Shown here in pieces: positions 1 to 5,935 of a stretch of 8,264 bases of DNA (positions are counted from its first letter, which is position 1; every line of letters starts with the position of its first letter). Source of the stretch: Chloroflexota bacterium (GTDB lineage: Bacteria > Chloroflexota > Dormibacteria > Dormibacterales > Dormibacteraceae). Location of the stretch: NCBI GenBank assembly GCA_005888075.1, contig VBKD01000106.1:1-8264 (forward strand), read 5' to 3'. A model generated the notes under the pieces. The model worked only from the letters and a program-made list of their open reading frames with translations. It had not been told where the DNA came from and made no database searches. The translations under genes were made by a program, and so were the position numbers.

Positions 1-737
1 GATTCCGCAAGCAGCGGCTGCAGGTGACGCGACAGCGCTTCGTCCAGAGACTTCGCGACCGCGTCGTAATCCGCGCTCGCGCTGCCGGACGGTTCCTGCA
101 CGACCTCCTCGACGACCCCCATCGCGAGCAGATCGCGTGAGGTGAGCTGCAGCTGCTCGGCCGCCTCCACCTTGCGAGCGTTGTCGCGCCAGACGATCGA
201 CGCCGCGGCTTCGGGCGATGCGACCGAATAGATGGCGTTCTCCAGCATGAGCACGCGGTCGGCGACCCCCATGCCCAGCGCGCCACCGCTGCCGCCCTCG
301 CCGATGACCGCCGCCACGATCGGGACCGGCACGCGGAACCACTCCTTGATCGCCTCCGCGATCGCGGCGGCAATGCCCCGCTCCTCGGCGCCGGCGCCCG
401 GATAGGCGCCGGGAGTGTCGATGAGCGACACGATCGGGAATCCGAATTTCGCCGCGTGGCGAGCCAGCCGGAGGGCTTTGCGGTAGCCCTCGGGGTGCAT
501 CATTCCCCAGTTCCGCTCCACTCGCTCTTTGAGGCTGCGCCCCTTCTGGTGGCCGAGAAACATCGTGGTGCGGCCGTGCCAGGTGCCGAGTCCGCCGACC
601 AGCGCCGGGTCGTCCGCCGCGAGGCGGTCCCCGTGCAGCTCGACGAAATCAGGCGCGAGGCGGCGAATGTAGTCGAGCGAATACGGACGGTCCGGATGCC
701 GTGCCAGCTCCACCACCTGCCAGACCGACAGCGTCAT
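1..737 (-). CDS. accA: Acetyl-CoA carboxylase carboxyltransferase subunit alpha (partial, 3' end outside window)
   Basis: AccA pairs with AccD in the carboxyltransferase, which moves CO2 from biotin on BCCP to acetyl-CoA to give malonyl-CoA, the first committed step of fatty acid synthesis in the cytoplasm. The start is the ATG at 737, which overlaps the accD stop (ATGA), with GGAG 8 nt upstream. The 245 visible codons carry the AccA hallmarks: GHQKGR (62-67), a PEGYRKALRL block (82-91), IDTPGAYPG (106-114), AEERG (117-121), GEGGSGGALG (146-155) and a SPEAAASIVW block (174-183). Alignment by eye to E. coli AccA (319 aa) shows the protein beginning near E. coli residue 58-60, so the N-terminal helical segment is absent, as in the short AccA proteins of lactic acid bacteria. 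Only some tens of C-terminal residues should be missing beyond base 1. It is the most promoter-distal gene visible in the operon. Identification is secure from the motifs. Confidence 0.96.
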   Translation of the reverse strand, partial: MTLSVWQVVELARHPDRPYSLDYIRRLAPDFVELHGDRLAADDPALVGGLGTWHGRTTMFLGHQKGRSLKERVERNWGMMHPEGYRKALRLARHAAKFGFPIVSLIDTPGAYPGAGAEERGIAAAIAEAIKEWFRVPVPIVAAVIGEGGSGGALGMGVADRVLMLENAIYSVASPEAAASIVWRDNARKVEAAEQLQLTSRDLLAMGVVEEVVQEPSGSASADYDAVAKSLDEALSRHLQPLLAE

Positions 738-1558
738 GAATGCATCTCCAGGAGATGCGTCAGCATCGGCCGCAGCTCGGTTCGCGACAGCACCATGTCG
801 ACCTGTCCGTGGGAGAGCTGGAACTCGGCGCTCTGGAAACCGGGCGGCAGGTCGGCGTACGTGGCCTGCTTGATGACGCGAGGTCCGGTGAAGCCGATCG
901 CCGCGCCAGGCTCGGCGATGTTGATGTCCGCGAGGAGCGCGAGTGACGCGGCCGTTCCGCCGAAGGTCGGGTCCGTCAGCACAGAGATGAAGGGAACACC
1001 GGCCGCATCAAGCCTGCCGACGGCCGCGTTCACCTTCGCCATCTGCATGAGCGCAAGCACGCCCTCCTGCATGCGCGCGCCGCCCGAGGCGGCGATGAGG
1101 ACATAGGGAACGTGCGCGGCGGCGGCCTGCTCCATGCCTCGCGCCAGGCGCTCGCCGGCGACGATCGAGAGGGTCCCACCGACAAAACGGAAGTCAAACG
1201 CCGCGAGCCAGATCGACCGGCCGGCGATGGTGCACGTGCCCGTTCGCACAGCCTCGTTCAGTCCGTCTTTCAGCAGCTTATCGATGACCGCCTGATACGG
1301 CTTGGGCACCTTCCAGTTGAGAAGGTCGTGCGAGCGGACATCGCCCCAGCGTTCCTGCCACGAACCGCTGTCGGCGATCAGGGCGATCCACGCGTCCGCG
1401 CCGAGCCGGAAATGATGCGCGCACTGGGTGCAAACGTAGTTGTGCGCACGCAGATCTTCCACGTCCAGGCCGACGCCGCAACCCGGGCAGTTGCTCGGCA
1501 GGTCGATGGGCGGGAGCGCTCCGCCGGCCATCCCAACCTCGCGTTCGGCGATGCTCAC
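734..1558 (-). CDS. accD: Acetyl-CoA carboxylase carboxyltransferase subunit beta
   Basis: AccD is the zinc-ribbon beta half of the carboxyltransferase and works with AccA (next gene) as an alpha2-beta2 complex. The 274-residue product has a C4 zinc ribbon near the N-terminus (C24-x2-C27 and C43-x2-C46), then the crotonase-fold core: FDFRFVGGTLS (121-131), ASGGARMQEG (157-166), LTDPTFGGTAAS (194-205), NIAEPGAAIGFTGPRVI (213-229) and a LPPGFQSAEF block (237-246). The start is a GTG at 1558, supported by GGAGG 9 nt upstream (1568-1572) and by a GTGA overlap with the fabG stop. An internal ATG at 1531 is possible but would lack that support. Length is close to that of other bacterial AccD proteins. 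A dedicated AccD/AccA pair, rather than an AccD6-type fused carboxyltransferase, argues against a typical actinomycete host. Confidence 0.96.
   Translation of the reverse strand: MSIAEREVGMAGGALPPIDLPSNCPGCGVGLDVEDLRAHNYVCTQCAHHFRLGADAWIALIADSGSWQERWGDVRSHDLLNWKVPKPYQAVIDKLLKDGLNEAVRTGTCTIAGRSIWLAAFDFRFVGGTLSIVAGERLARGMEQAAAAHVPYVLIAASGGARMQEGVLALMQMAKVNAAVGRLDAAGVPFISVLTDPTFGGTAASLALLADINIAEPGAAIGFTGPRVIKQATYADLPPGFQSAEFQLSHGQVDMVLSRTELRPMLTHLLEMHS
742..758 (-). promoter_or_regulatory. Palindrome enclosing the accA ribosome binding site
   Basis: The 17-base stretch GCATCTCCTGGAGATGC is a perfect odd palindrome (two 8-base arms around one central base). In the mRNA it can fold into a stem of about 7 bp with a 3-nt loop. 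The 3' arm contains GGAG, the only good Shine-Dalgarno sequence for the accA ATG at 737, so the site would be hidden when folded. The element lies inside the last codons of accD, whose stop overlaps the accA start, so ribosomes finishing accD would melt it. The sequence and geometry are seen directly. The coupling role is inference. Confidence 0.55.
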
Positions 1559-2283
1559 AGGCTGAGGCCTCCATCGACAGCGATGACCTGGCCGGTGATG
1601 AAGCCGGCGCGGTCGGAGCAGAGAAACGCGACAGCGGCCGCGATGTCCTCGGCGGTGCCTTCGCGCTTGATCGGGGTCATCTTGACCAGCTCGCCGATCA
1701 TCTCGTCAGTCAGCGAACCCGTGGTCAGCTCCGTGCGCACGTATCCGGGCGCGACCGCGTTGCATGTGATGTTGCGCGAACCATACTCACGCGCGACCGA
1801 CTTGGTGAAGCCGATGAGCCCGGCCTTCGCTGCTGCGTAGTTCGACTGGCCCGCGTTGCCGGTGATGCCGACGATCGACGAGATGTTGACGATGCGGCCC
1901 CACCGGGCACGCATCATGCCGGACATGATCGCGCCCTTCGTTGTTGCAAACGCCGACAGCAGGTCGGTGCGGATGAGGTCGTCCCAATCCGGCGGCGACA
2001 TCTGGATGAGCAGCTTGTCGCGCACTGCGCCGGCGTTGTTGACCAGCACGTCGACCCGGCCGATCGCTTTCAGCATCGCCTCGACCTGCGAAGGGTCCCC
2101 CACGTCGGCTTGATGTGCCGTCGCGTCGGGCAGGGACGCGGCGGTCTCTTCCGCCGCGGTCTTGTCGGAACGGTAATTCACCACCACGCGCGCGCCCATT
2201 CCGGCGAGCGCCTGGCTGATGGCTCGACCGATGCCCTTTCCACCGCCGGTGACCAGAGCGGTCTTACCGTCGAGGTCTCCCAT
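1555..2283 (-). CDS. fabG: 3-oxoacyl-[acyl-carrier-protein] reductase
   Basis: FabG is the NADPH-dependent short-chain dehydrogenase that reduces 3-ketoacyl-ACP to 3-hydroxyacyl-ACP. From the ATG at 2283 the product is 242 aa. It has the Rossmann glycine motif TGGGKGIGR (12-20), NNAG (82-85), the active-site segment NISS (133-136, catalytic S136), Y149-x3-K153 in NYAAAKAG, and the PG motif at 179-180. The C-terminus FITGQVIAVDGGLSL is typical of FabG. The tetrad Asn (E. coli N110, in TNLSSVF) is Asp107 here, within RTDLLSAF. The chosen ATG forms TGATG with the fabD stop; a TTG one codon upstream (2286) is the alternative. No clear Shine-Dalgarno sequence is seen, so translation probably relies on coupling from fabD. 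Its position between fabD and accD supports the FAS-II role over other SDR activities such as acetoacetyl-CoA reductase. Confidence 0.93.
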   Translation of the reverse strand: MGDLDGKTALVTGGGKGIGRAISQALAGMGARVVVNYRSDKTAAEETAASLPDATAHQADVGDPSQVEAMLKAIGRVDVLVNNAGAVRDKLLIQMSPPDWDDLIRTDLLSAFATTKGAIMSGMMRARWGRIVNISSIVGITGNAGQSNYAAAKAGLIGFTKSVAREYGSRNITCNAVAPGYVRTELTTGSLTDEMIGELVKMTPIKREGTAEDIAAAVAFLCSDRAGFITGQVIAVDGGLSL

Positions 2284-3236
2284 CAAGCCGTGGTCGTCTT
2301 GGGGCTCGCAAAATCGATGAAGAGCTCTTCCGCATTCCAGGTGTCGACGCCCGGGATGTGCTTGGCGGCGAGGCTGGCCAGAACCCGGCCGGGGCCGAGC
2401 TCGACCACGGTGCGCACCTTCATGGCGCGCATCGAGACCATCGTCCGTGCCCAGTCGACCTGCCTCAGCATCTGCTGCCGGAGCTCCTCCTGCAGCGCGG
2501 CGACGGTGCGCAGCGCCTCACCAGACGCGTTGGCCAGGATCGGGATCGACGGCGCCTTGAGGGGCAGGAGGTCCACCGCCTTCCGAAAGGCCGCGGCCGC
2601 GGCTTCCATCAAAGGCGTGTGCGCGGCAAGCGGGATGGTGAGGATGAGCGCCCGACGCGCACCGGCAGCCAGGGCAAGTCTCTCTGCCTCTTCCACCGCC
2701 GACATCTCGCCGGAAAGCACGAACTGCACGTCCGCATTGCGGTTGGCGATCCAGAGCTTGCCGAGCCTGGAGGCTTCTACGCGGATGCTCTCGACCTGCG
2801 CTTCGGGGAGCCCGACGATGGCGATCATCCCGACGTGCTCTCCGGCGGTTTCAGCCATCACGCGGCCGCGCTCTTTGACGAGCAGCAGCGCGGCTTCCCA
2901 TGGAATCGAGCCCGCGGCGGCCAGCGACGCGATCTCGCCGAGGCTATGACCCGCGGTCACGCTCACGTTCTCGACGCCGTAGCTCTCGCGCCACACCTCA
3001 TATGCCGCCCAGCACACCGTCATCACGCACGGCTGGATGACATCGGTGCGGTTCAGCTCTTCGACGGGGCCTTCGAAGCAAAGGCGGCGGACAGGCATCT
3101 GGAGGATCTCCTCGGCGCGTTCGAACACACGGCGCGCTGCGGGGTAGCGGTCGTGCAGCCTCTTGCCCATGCCGGGCGCCTGAACCCCCTGGCCTGGGAA
3201 GAGAAGAGCGATCGGTCCGGCGAGCTTTATCTCCAT
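2283..3236 (-). CDS. fabD: Malonyl-CoA:ACP transacylase
   Basis: FabD transfers malonyl from CoA to the phosphopantetheine of AcpP, supplying the extender for FabH and FabF. The 317-residue product shows the N-terminal FPGQGVQ (13-19), the nucleophile elbow GHSLGE with Ser98, the ERGRVM segment with Arg123 in the place of E. coli R117 (malonyl carboxylate binding), His206 in AAHTPLM as the catalytic base, and a VVELGPGRVL block near 277-286. Length matches stand-alone FabD (about 310 aa). The ATG at 3236 lies 10 bp after the fabH stop and has only a weak purine-rich upstream stretch. The stop overlaps the fabG start. All key residues are present, and no truncation or extra domain is seen. Confidence 0.96.
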   Translation of the reverse strand: MEIKLAGPIALLFPGQGVQAPGMGKRLHDRYPAARRVFERAEEILQMPVRRLCFEGPVEELNRTDVIQPCVMTVCWAAYEVWRESYGVENVSVTAGHSLGEIASLAAAGSIPWEAALLLVKERGRVMAETAGEHVGMIAIVGLPEAQVESIRVEASRLGKLWIANRNADVQFVLSGEMSAVEEAERLALAAGARRALILTIPLAAHTPLMEAAAAAFRKAVDLLPLKAPSIPILANASGEALRTVAALQEELRQQMLRQVDWARTMVSMRAMKVRTVVELGPGRVLASLAAKHIPGVDTWNAEELFIDFASPKTTTA

Positions 3237-3246
3237 GTCATTGCGG

Positions 3247-4287
3247 TTATGCCCACTTGAGGAGGGTTGCTCCCCATGTCAGTCCTGAGCCGAATCCGGC
3301 GAGCAGGACGTGGTCGCCGGTCTTCACGCGACCCTGGCGGACGGCCTCTTCGAGGGCGAGCGGGATCGAAGCGCTCGAGGTGTTGCCGTATTCATCGATG
3401 TTCACGGCCACCCGGTCCATGGGCAGCCCGATGCGCCGCGCCGCGGCGTCGATGATGCGGAAGTTGGCCTGGTGGGGAACCCACAGGTCGATGTCATCCA
3501 GTGCGACGCCGGCCGTCTGGCAGACCTCGTTGGCCTGCCGGATGAAGATGTCGACCGCGAACTTGAAGACGTCGGGGCCGACCATGTCGATGAATGGAGT
3601 CGCATCCTTGGCCGCATAGGCGCCTTTCTCGATGTTGCCGCACGTCACCTGCGCGTACCCGCGACCGTCAGAGCCCAGGCACCAGCTGAGAAAACCCGCG
3701 CCCCGCGGTGCGGCCCGAACGATCGCGGCGCCCGCCCCGTCGCCGAAGATGACGGCGGTGCCGCGGTCGGAGTAATTCAACATGCGCGAGAGCACCTCGG
3801 CGCCGATGACGAGCACGGTGTCGGCGCGCTCTGTCGCGATGAACGAGTCGGCGATGGAAAGCGCGTACACGAAGCTGGTGCATGCGGCCAGCGTGTCCCA
3901 CGCCACCGCGCCCGGCGCGTCGAGCTCGTTCTGCACGCGGCACGCGACCGACGGAAACGGACCATCAGGCGACGATGTACCGACCAGGATCATGTCGAGG
4001 TCCTTGGCGGTGATGCCCGCGGCGTCGAGCGCCGATCGGGCGGCCTTGGTCGCCACCTCGAACGTGGTGGTCCCCGGCTCGGCGATGTGGCGGCGATGGA
4101 TGCCGGTCCGCTCCCGGATCCACTGGTCGGACGTATCCATCATCTTTTCGAGGTCGAAATTGGTCAGGACCTTTTCCGGCGCATAGACGCCGACGCCGGC
4201 GATGGCGCTCGGCCTGCCCTTGGCCTTGAAGGAACGGAGCTGCACCGCATCCGACCGGGCGCGGTAGTTGGTCGTGATGGTCGCCAT
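3247..4287 (-). CDS. fabH: Beta-ketoacyl-ACP synthase III
   Basis: FabH starts fatty acid chains by condensing an acyl-CoA primer with malonyl-ACP. From the ATG at 4287 the product is 346 aa with the thiolase-fold triad: Cys136 in TLAACTSF, His272 in WVPHQANF and Asn302 in YGNTSSASIP. The SDQWIRERTGIHRRH segment (53-67) and the C-terminal GFGSGLTWGATLLKWA are typical. GGAGG at 4298-4302 lies 10 nt upstream inside the acpP 3' end, which favours this start over a GTG at 4338 that would overlap acpP by 46 bp. Compared with E. coli FabH (317 aa), there is a basic N-terminal extension of about 25 residues before the conserved AIAGVGVYAPEKV. The primer preference (acetyl or branched-chain) cannot be read from the sequence. 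It sits 5 bp after acpP. Confidence 0.95.
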   Translation of the reverse strand: MATITTNYRARSDAVQLRSFKAKGRPSAIAGVGVYAPEKVLTNFDLEKMMDTSDQWIRERTGIHRRHIAEPGTTTFEVATKAARSALDAAGITAKDLDMILVGTSSPDGPFPSVACRVQNELDAPGAVAWDTLAACTSFVYALSIADSFIATERADTVLVIGAEVLSRMLNYSDRGTAVIFGDGAGAAIVRAAPRGAGFLSWCLGSDGRGYAQVTCGNIEKGAYAAKDATPFIDMVGPDVFKFAVDIFIRQANEVCQTAGVALDDIDLWVPHQANFRIIDAAARRIGLPMDRVAVNIDEYGNTSSASIPLALEEAVRQGRVKTGDHVLLAGFGSGLTWGATLLKWA

Positions 4288-4292
4288 CGTCG

Positions 4293-4550
4293 CTAGGCCT
4301 CCAGCCGCTCGGCGGTCTTTTGCTCCAGGTACTTCCACAGATCGCCGATGACCTTCATGTTCTCGAGCTCCTCTTCGGGGAGCTCGACGTCGTACTTGTC
4401 CTCGACGGCCGCGATGAGCTCGACCAGGTCGAGCGAGTCGGCCGCGAGATCACGCTGAAAGCTCTTGTCCATCTGGACCTGGTTCGGGTCGACGCCGAGG
4501 ATCTCGGCCGCGAGGTCCTGAAGTTCCTTGAAATCGAGCTGGGTTGCCAT
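4293..4550 (-). CDS. acpP: Acyl carrier protein
   Basis: AcpP is the small acidic cytoplasmic carrier that holds growing acyl chains as thioesters on 4'-phosphopantetheine. From the ATG at 4550 it is 85 aa. It has the phosphopantetheine site DSLDLVEL with Ser39, preceded by RDLAA, and the acidic recognition helix around VELIAAVEDKYDVELPEEE. Length is slightly above E. coli ACP (78 aa). A purine-rich Shine-Dalgarno region (AGGAGGAAGGA, 4557-4567) lies 6 nt upstream. A TTG at 4556 would add two residues and is also within reach of that site, but ATG is preferred. This is the strongest ribosome binding site in the operon, which fits the high ACP level cells normally need. It lies between fabF (18 bp upstream) and fabH (5 bp downstream). 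Confidence 0.96.
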   Translation of the reverse strand: MATQLDFKELQDLAAEILGVDPNQVQMDKSFQRDLAADSLDLVELIAAVEDKYDVELPEEELENMKVIGDLWKYLEQKTAERLEA

Positions 4551-4556
4551 GGGCAA

Positions 4557-4567
4557 TCCTTCCTCCT
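4557..4567 (-). promoter_or_regulatory. Strong Shine-Dalgarno region of acpP
   Basis: AGGAGGAAGGA on the minus strand is a double purine-rich ribosome binding site. AAGGA is 6 nt from the ATG at 4550, and AGGAGG is 5 nt from the TTG at 4556. It fills most of the fabF-acpP gap and is visibly stronger than the sites of the neighbouring genes, consistent with preferential translation of ACP from a polycistronic mRNA. Confidence 0.7.
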
Positions 4568-4568
4568 G

Positions 4569-5831
4569 TTAGTTGCTGCCCGCGGGGCTTTTGATCACGA
4601 GCGTCGCGTTGTGGCCGCCGAACCCGAACGAGTTCGAGATGGCCACCTTGGCGTCCGTCTTGCGCGCCTTGTTGGGCACGTAGTCGAGGTCGCACTCCGG
4701 GTCCTGGTCGTCCAGGTTGATGGTCGGCGGCAACAGTCCGCGGTCGAGGGCCATCACGCACGCGGCGGCCTCGATGGCGCCGGCTGCGCCGAGCAGGTGG
4801 CCGTGCACCGACTTGGTCGAGCTGACCGCGAGCTTGTGAGCGTGATCGCCGAACACCGTCTTGATGGCCCTGGTCTCGGCGATGTCACCGAGCTTGGTCG
4901 ACGTTCCGTGCGCGTTGATGTAGCCGACCGACGTCGGGTCGACACCGCTCTTCTCCAGAGCCTGCCGCATGGCCCGAGCGGCTCCCTTGCCCTCCGGCTG
5001 CGGTGCGGTGAAGTGATACATATCGGCGCTCGCGCCGTAGCCCGCGATTTCCGCGTAGATCCTGGCGCCCCGCTTCTTGGCGTGGTCCATGTCTTCGAGC
5101 AAGAACATCACCGAGCCCTCGCCCATGACGAATCCGTCGCGGCCGACGTCGAACGGCCGGCATGCCTTCTCTGGCTCGTCGTTGCGCTCGCTCGTCGCCT
5201 TGATCTGGCAGAACGCGCCCATCGTGAGGGGCGTGATCGTCGCTTCAGAACCTCCCGCCACCATCGCGATGGCGTCGCCTCGCTTGATGATCTCCGAGGC
5301 TTCTCCGATGCCGTGCGCGCTTGACGCGCACGCGCTGACGATGGCGTAGTTGGGACCGCCGGCTTGCGTGTGGATGGCCACGATGCCGGCCGCCATGTCG
5401 GCGATCATCATCGGCACGGTGAAGGGACTGATGCGCTTCGGCCCGCGCTCCATCAGCTGGGTGTGGCTTTTCTCGATCTCCTCCATCCCGCCGATGCCTG
5501 AGCTGACGATCACGCCGACGTCCTCCGGATCCATCTCCGCAGGGTTGAGTCCCGCGTGGGCAAGTGCCTGCTTGGAGGCGGCCAGGGCGAACTGGCAATA
5601 GCGCCCGATGTGCCGGGCGGTCTTGCGGTCCATGTAGTCCTCGGCGTTGAAGCTCTTGACCTCGGCCGCGATGGTGGTGTCGAAGCCGGTCGTGTCGAAA
5701 CGCGTGATCTGGCCGACACCGGAGACGCCCTCGATCATGTTCGACCACACGGTTTCGAGGTCATTGCCGATCGGGGTGATGAAGCCCATGCCGGTCACGG
5801 CCACGCGGCGGCCGTTGGAGTTGGATGTCAT
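4569..5831 (-). CDS. fabF: Beta-ketoacyl-ACP synthase II
   Basis: FabF elongates acyl-ACP by condensation with malonyl-ACP. From the ATG at 5831 the product is 420 aa. The thiolase-fold triad is Cys168 in VSACASSA, His308 in NAHGTSTKLGD and His345 in SVHGHLLGAAG. Lys340 (SSTKS) and the gating Phe404 in SFGFGGHN are present. Ile113 in SGIGG matches the FabF-type pocket residue (E. coli I108). Length fits KAS II (about 412 aa). An in-frame ATG at 5843 would add four residues (MLGS). I prefer 5831 because it begins at the usual FabF N-terminus and is preceded by TATGCT-N7, a leaderless-type context, while neither start has a well-spaced Shine-Dalgarno sequence. It is the first structural gene after the regulator, 104 bp from the regulator stop. 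Catalytic residues are complete. Confidence 0.95.
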   Translation of the reverse strand: MTSNSNGRRVAVTGMGFITPIGNDLETVWSNMIEGVSGVGQITRFDTTGFDTTIAAEVKSFNAEDYMDRKTARHIGRYCQFALAASKQALAHAGLNPAEMDPEDVGVIVSSGIGGMEEIEKSHTQLMERGPKRISPFTVPMMIADMAAGIVAIHTQAGGPNYAIVSACASSAHGIGEASEIIKRGDAIAMVAGGSEATITPLTMGAFCQIKATSERNDEPEKACRPFDVGRDGFVMGEGSVMFLLEDMDHAKKRGARIYAEIAGYGASADMYHFTAPQPEGKGAARAMRQALEKSGVDPTSVGYINAHGTSTKLGDIAETRAIKTVFGDHAHKLAVSSTKSVHGHLLGAAGAIEAAACVMALDRGLLPPTINLDDQDPECDLDYVPNKARKTDAKVAISNSFGFGGHNATLVIKSPAGSN

Positions 5832-5838
5832 GGATCCA

Positions 5839-5844
5839 AGCATA
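5839..5844 (-). promoter_or_regulatory. Candidate -10 element for a leaderless fabF transcript
   Basis: TATGCT on the minus strand fits TANNNT and sits exactly 7 nt before the fabF ATG at 5831, so transcription would begin at or next to the A of the start codon. No convincing -35 hexamer is found upstream, which suits an activator-dependent promoter. A competing -10, TATGAT, lies at 5861-5866 and would give a leader of about 11-23 nt. Both are pattern matches only. Confidence 0.35.
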
Positions 5845-5860
5845 GGGACCGCAGGGCCAA

Positions 5861-5866
5861 ATCATA
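5861..5866 (-). promoter_or_regulatory. Alternative -10 element (TATGAT) upstream of fabF
   Basis: TATGAT differs from the consensus TATAAT at one position. It would place the transcript start near 5854, about 11 nt before the ATG at 5843 and 23 nt before the ATG at 5831. The hexamer 17 nt further upstream (CCAGTT) is a poor -35. It lies directly next to the GCCAC/GTGGC inverted repeat. Confidence 0.35.
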
Positions 5867-5881
5867 GTGGCCACAGGTGGC
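5867..5881. promoter_or_regulatory. Inverted repeat, candidate operator of the fab operon
   Basis: On the plus strand GTGGCCACAGGTGGC contains GCCAC-AG-GTGGC (5870-5881), a perfect 5-bp inverted repeat with a 2-base centre, overlapping the 8-base palindrome GTGGCCAC (5867-5874). It is in the only sizeable gap of the operon. Relative to a leaderless start at 5831 its centre is near -44, a usual site for an activator touching RNA polymerase. Binding by the neighbouring PucR-type regulator is a guess from position. Confidence 0.35.
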
Positions 5882-5935
5882 AAAACTGGGGTCTTTGTTT
5901 GGACTCGAAGTCGAACTTTAGGGCAAATCCAAGGC

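Noticed and set aside
1564..1571. Palindrome GAGGCCTC overlapping the accD ribosome binding site
   Set aside because: An 8-base palindrome with no loop cannot fold on itself as a stable hairpin and is common by chance in GC-rich DNA, unlike the longer accA element.
2110..3260. Two plus-strand open frames (279 and 300 codons) opposite fabD
   Set aside because: They overlap each other and the well-supported fabD. Their composition is that of antisense GC-rich frames.
3310..4296. Long plus-strand open frame (328 codons) opposite fabH
   Set aside because: It is the antisense shadow of fabH, rich in Arg, Gly and Asp, with no domain features and no ribosome binding site.
4288..4338. Upstream GTG start of fabH at 4338
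   Set aside because: It would overlap acpP by 46 bp and add a non-conserved peptide. The ATG at 4287 has GGAGG at suitable spacing.
4320..5324. Long plus-strand open frame (334 codons) opposite fabF and acpP
   Set aside because: It is antisense to two genes with complete catalytic motifs. Long shadow frames are expected in GC-rich DNA, and its product is low-complexity Arg/Val/Asp-rich with no recognisable motif.
5902..5912. Small inverted repeat GACT-CGA-AGTC between the regulator and fabF as a terminator
   Set aside because: The 4-bp stem is too weak and has no T-run, and read-through into fabF is plausible.
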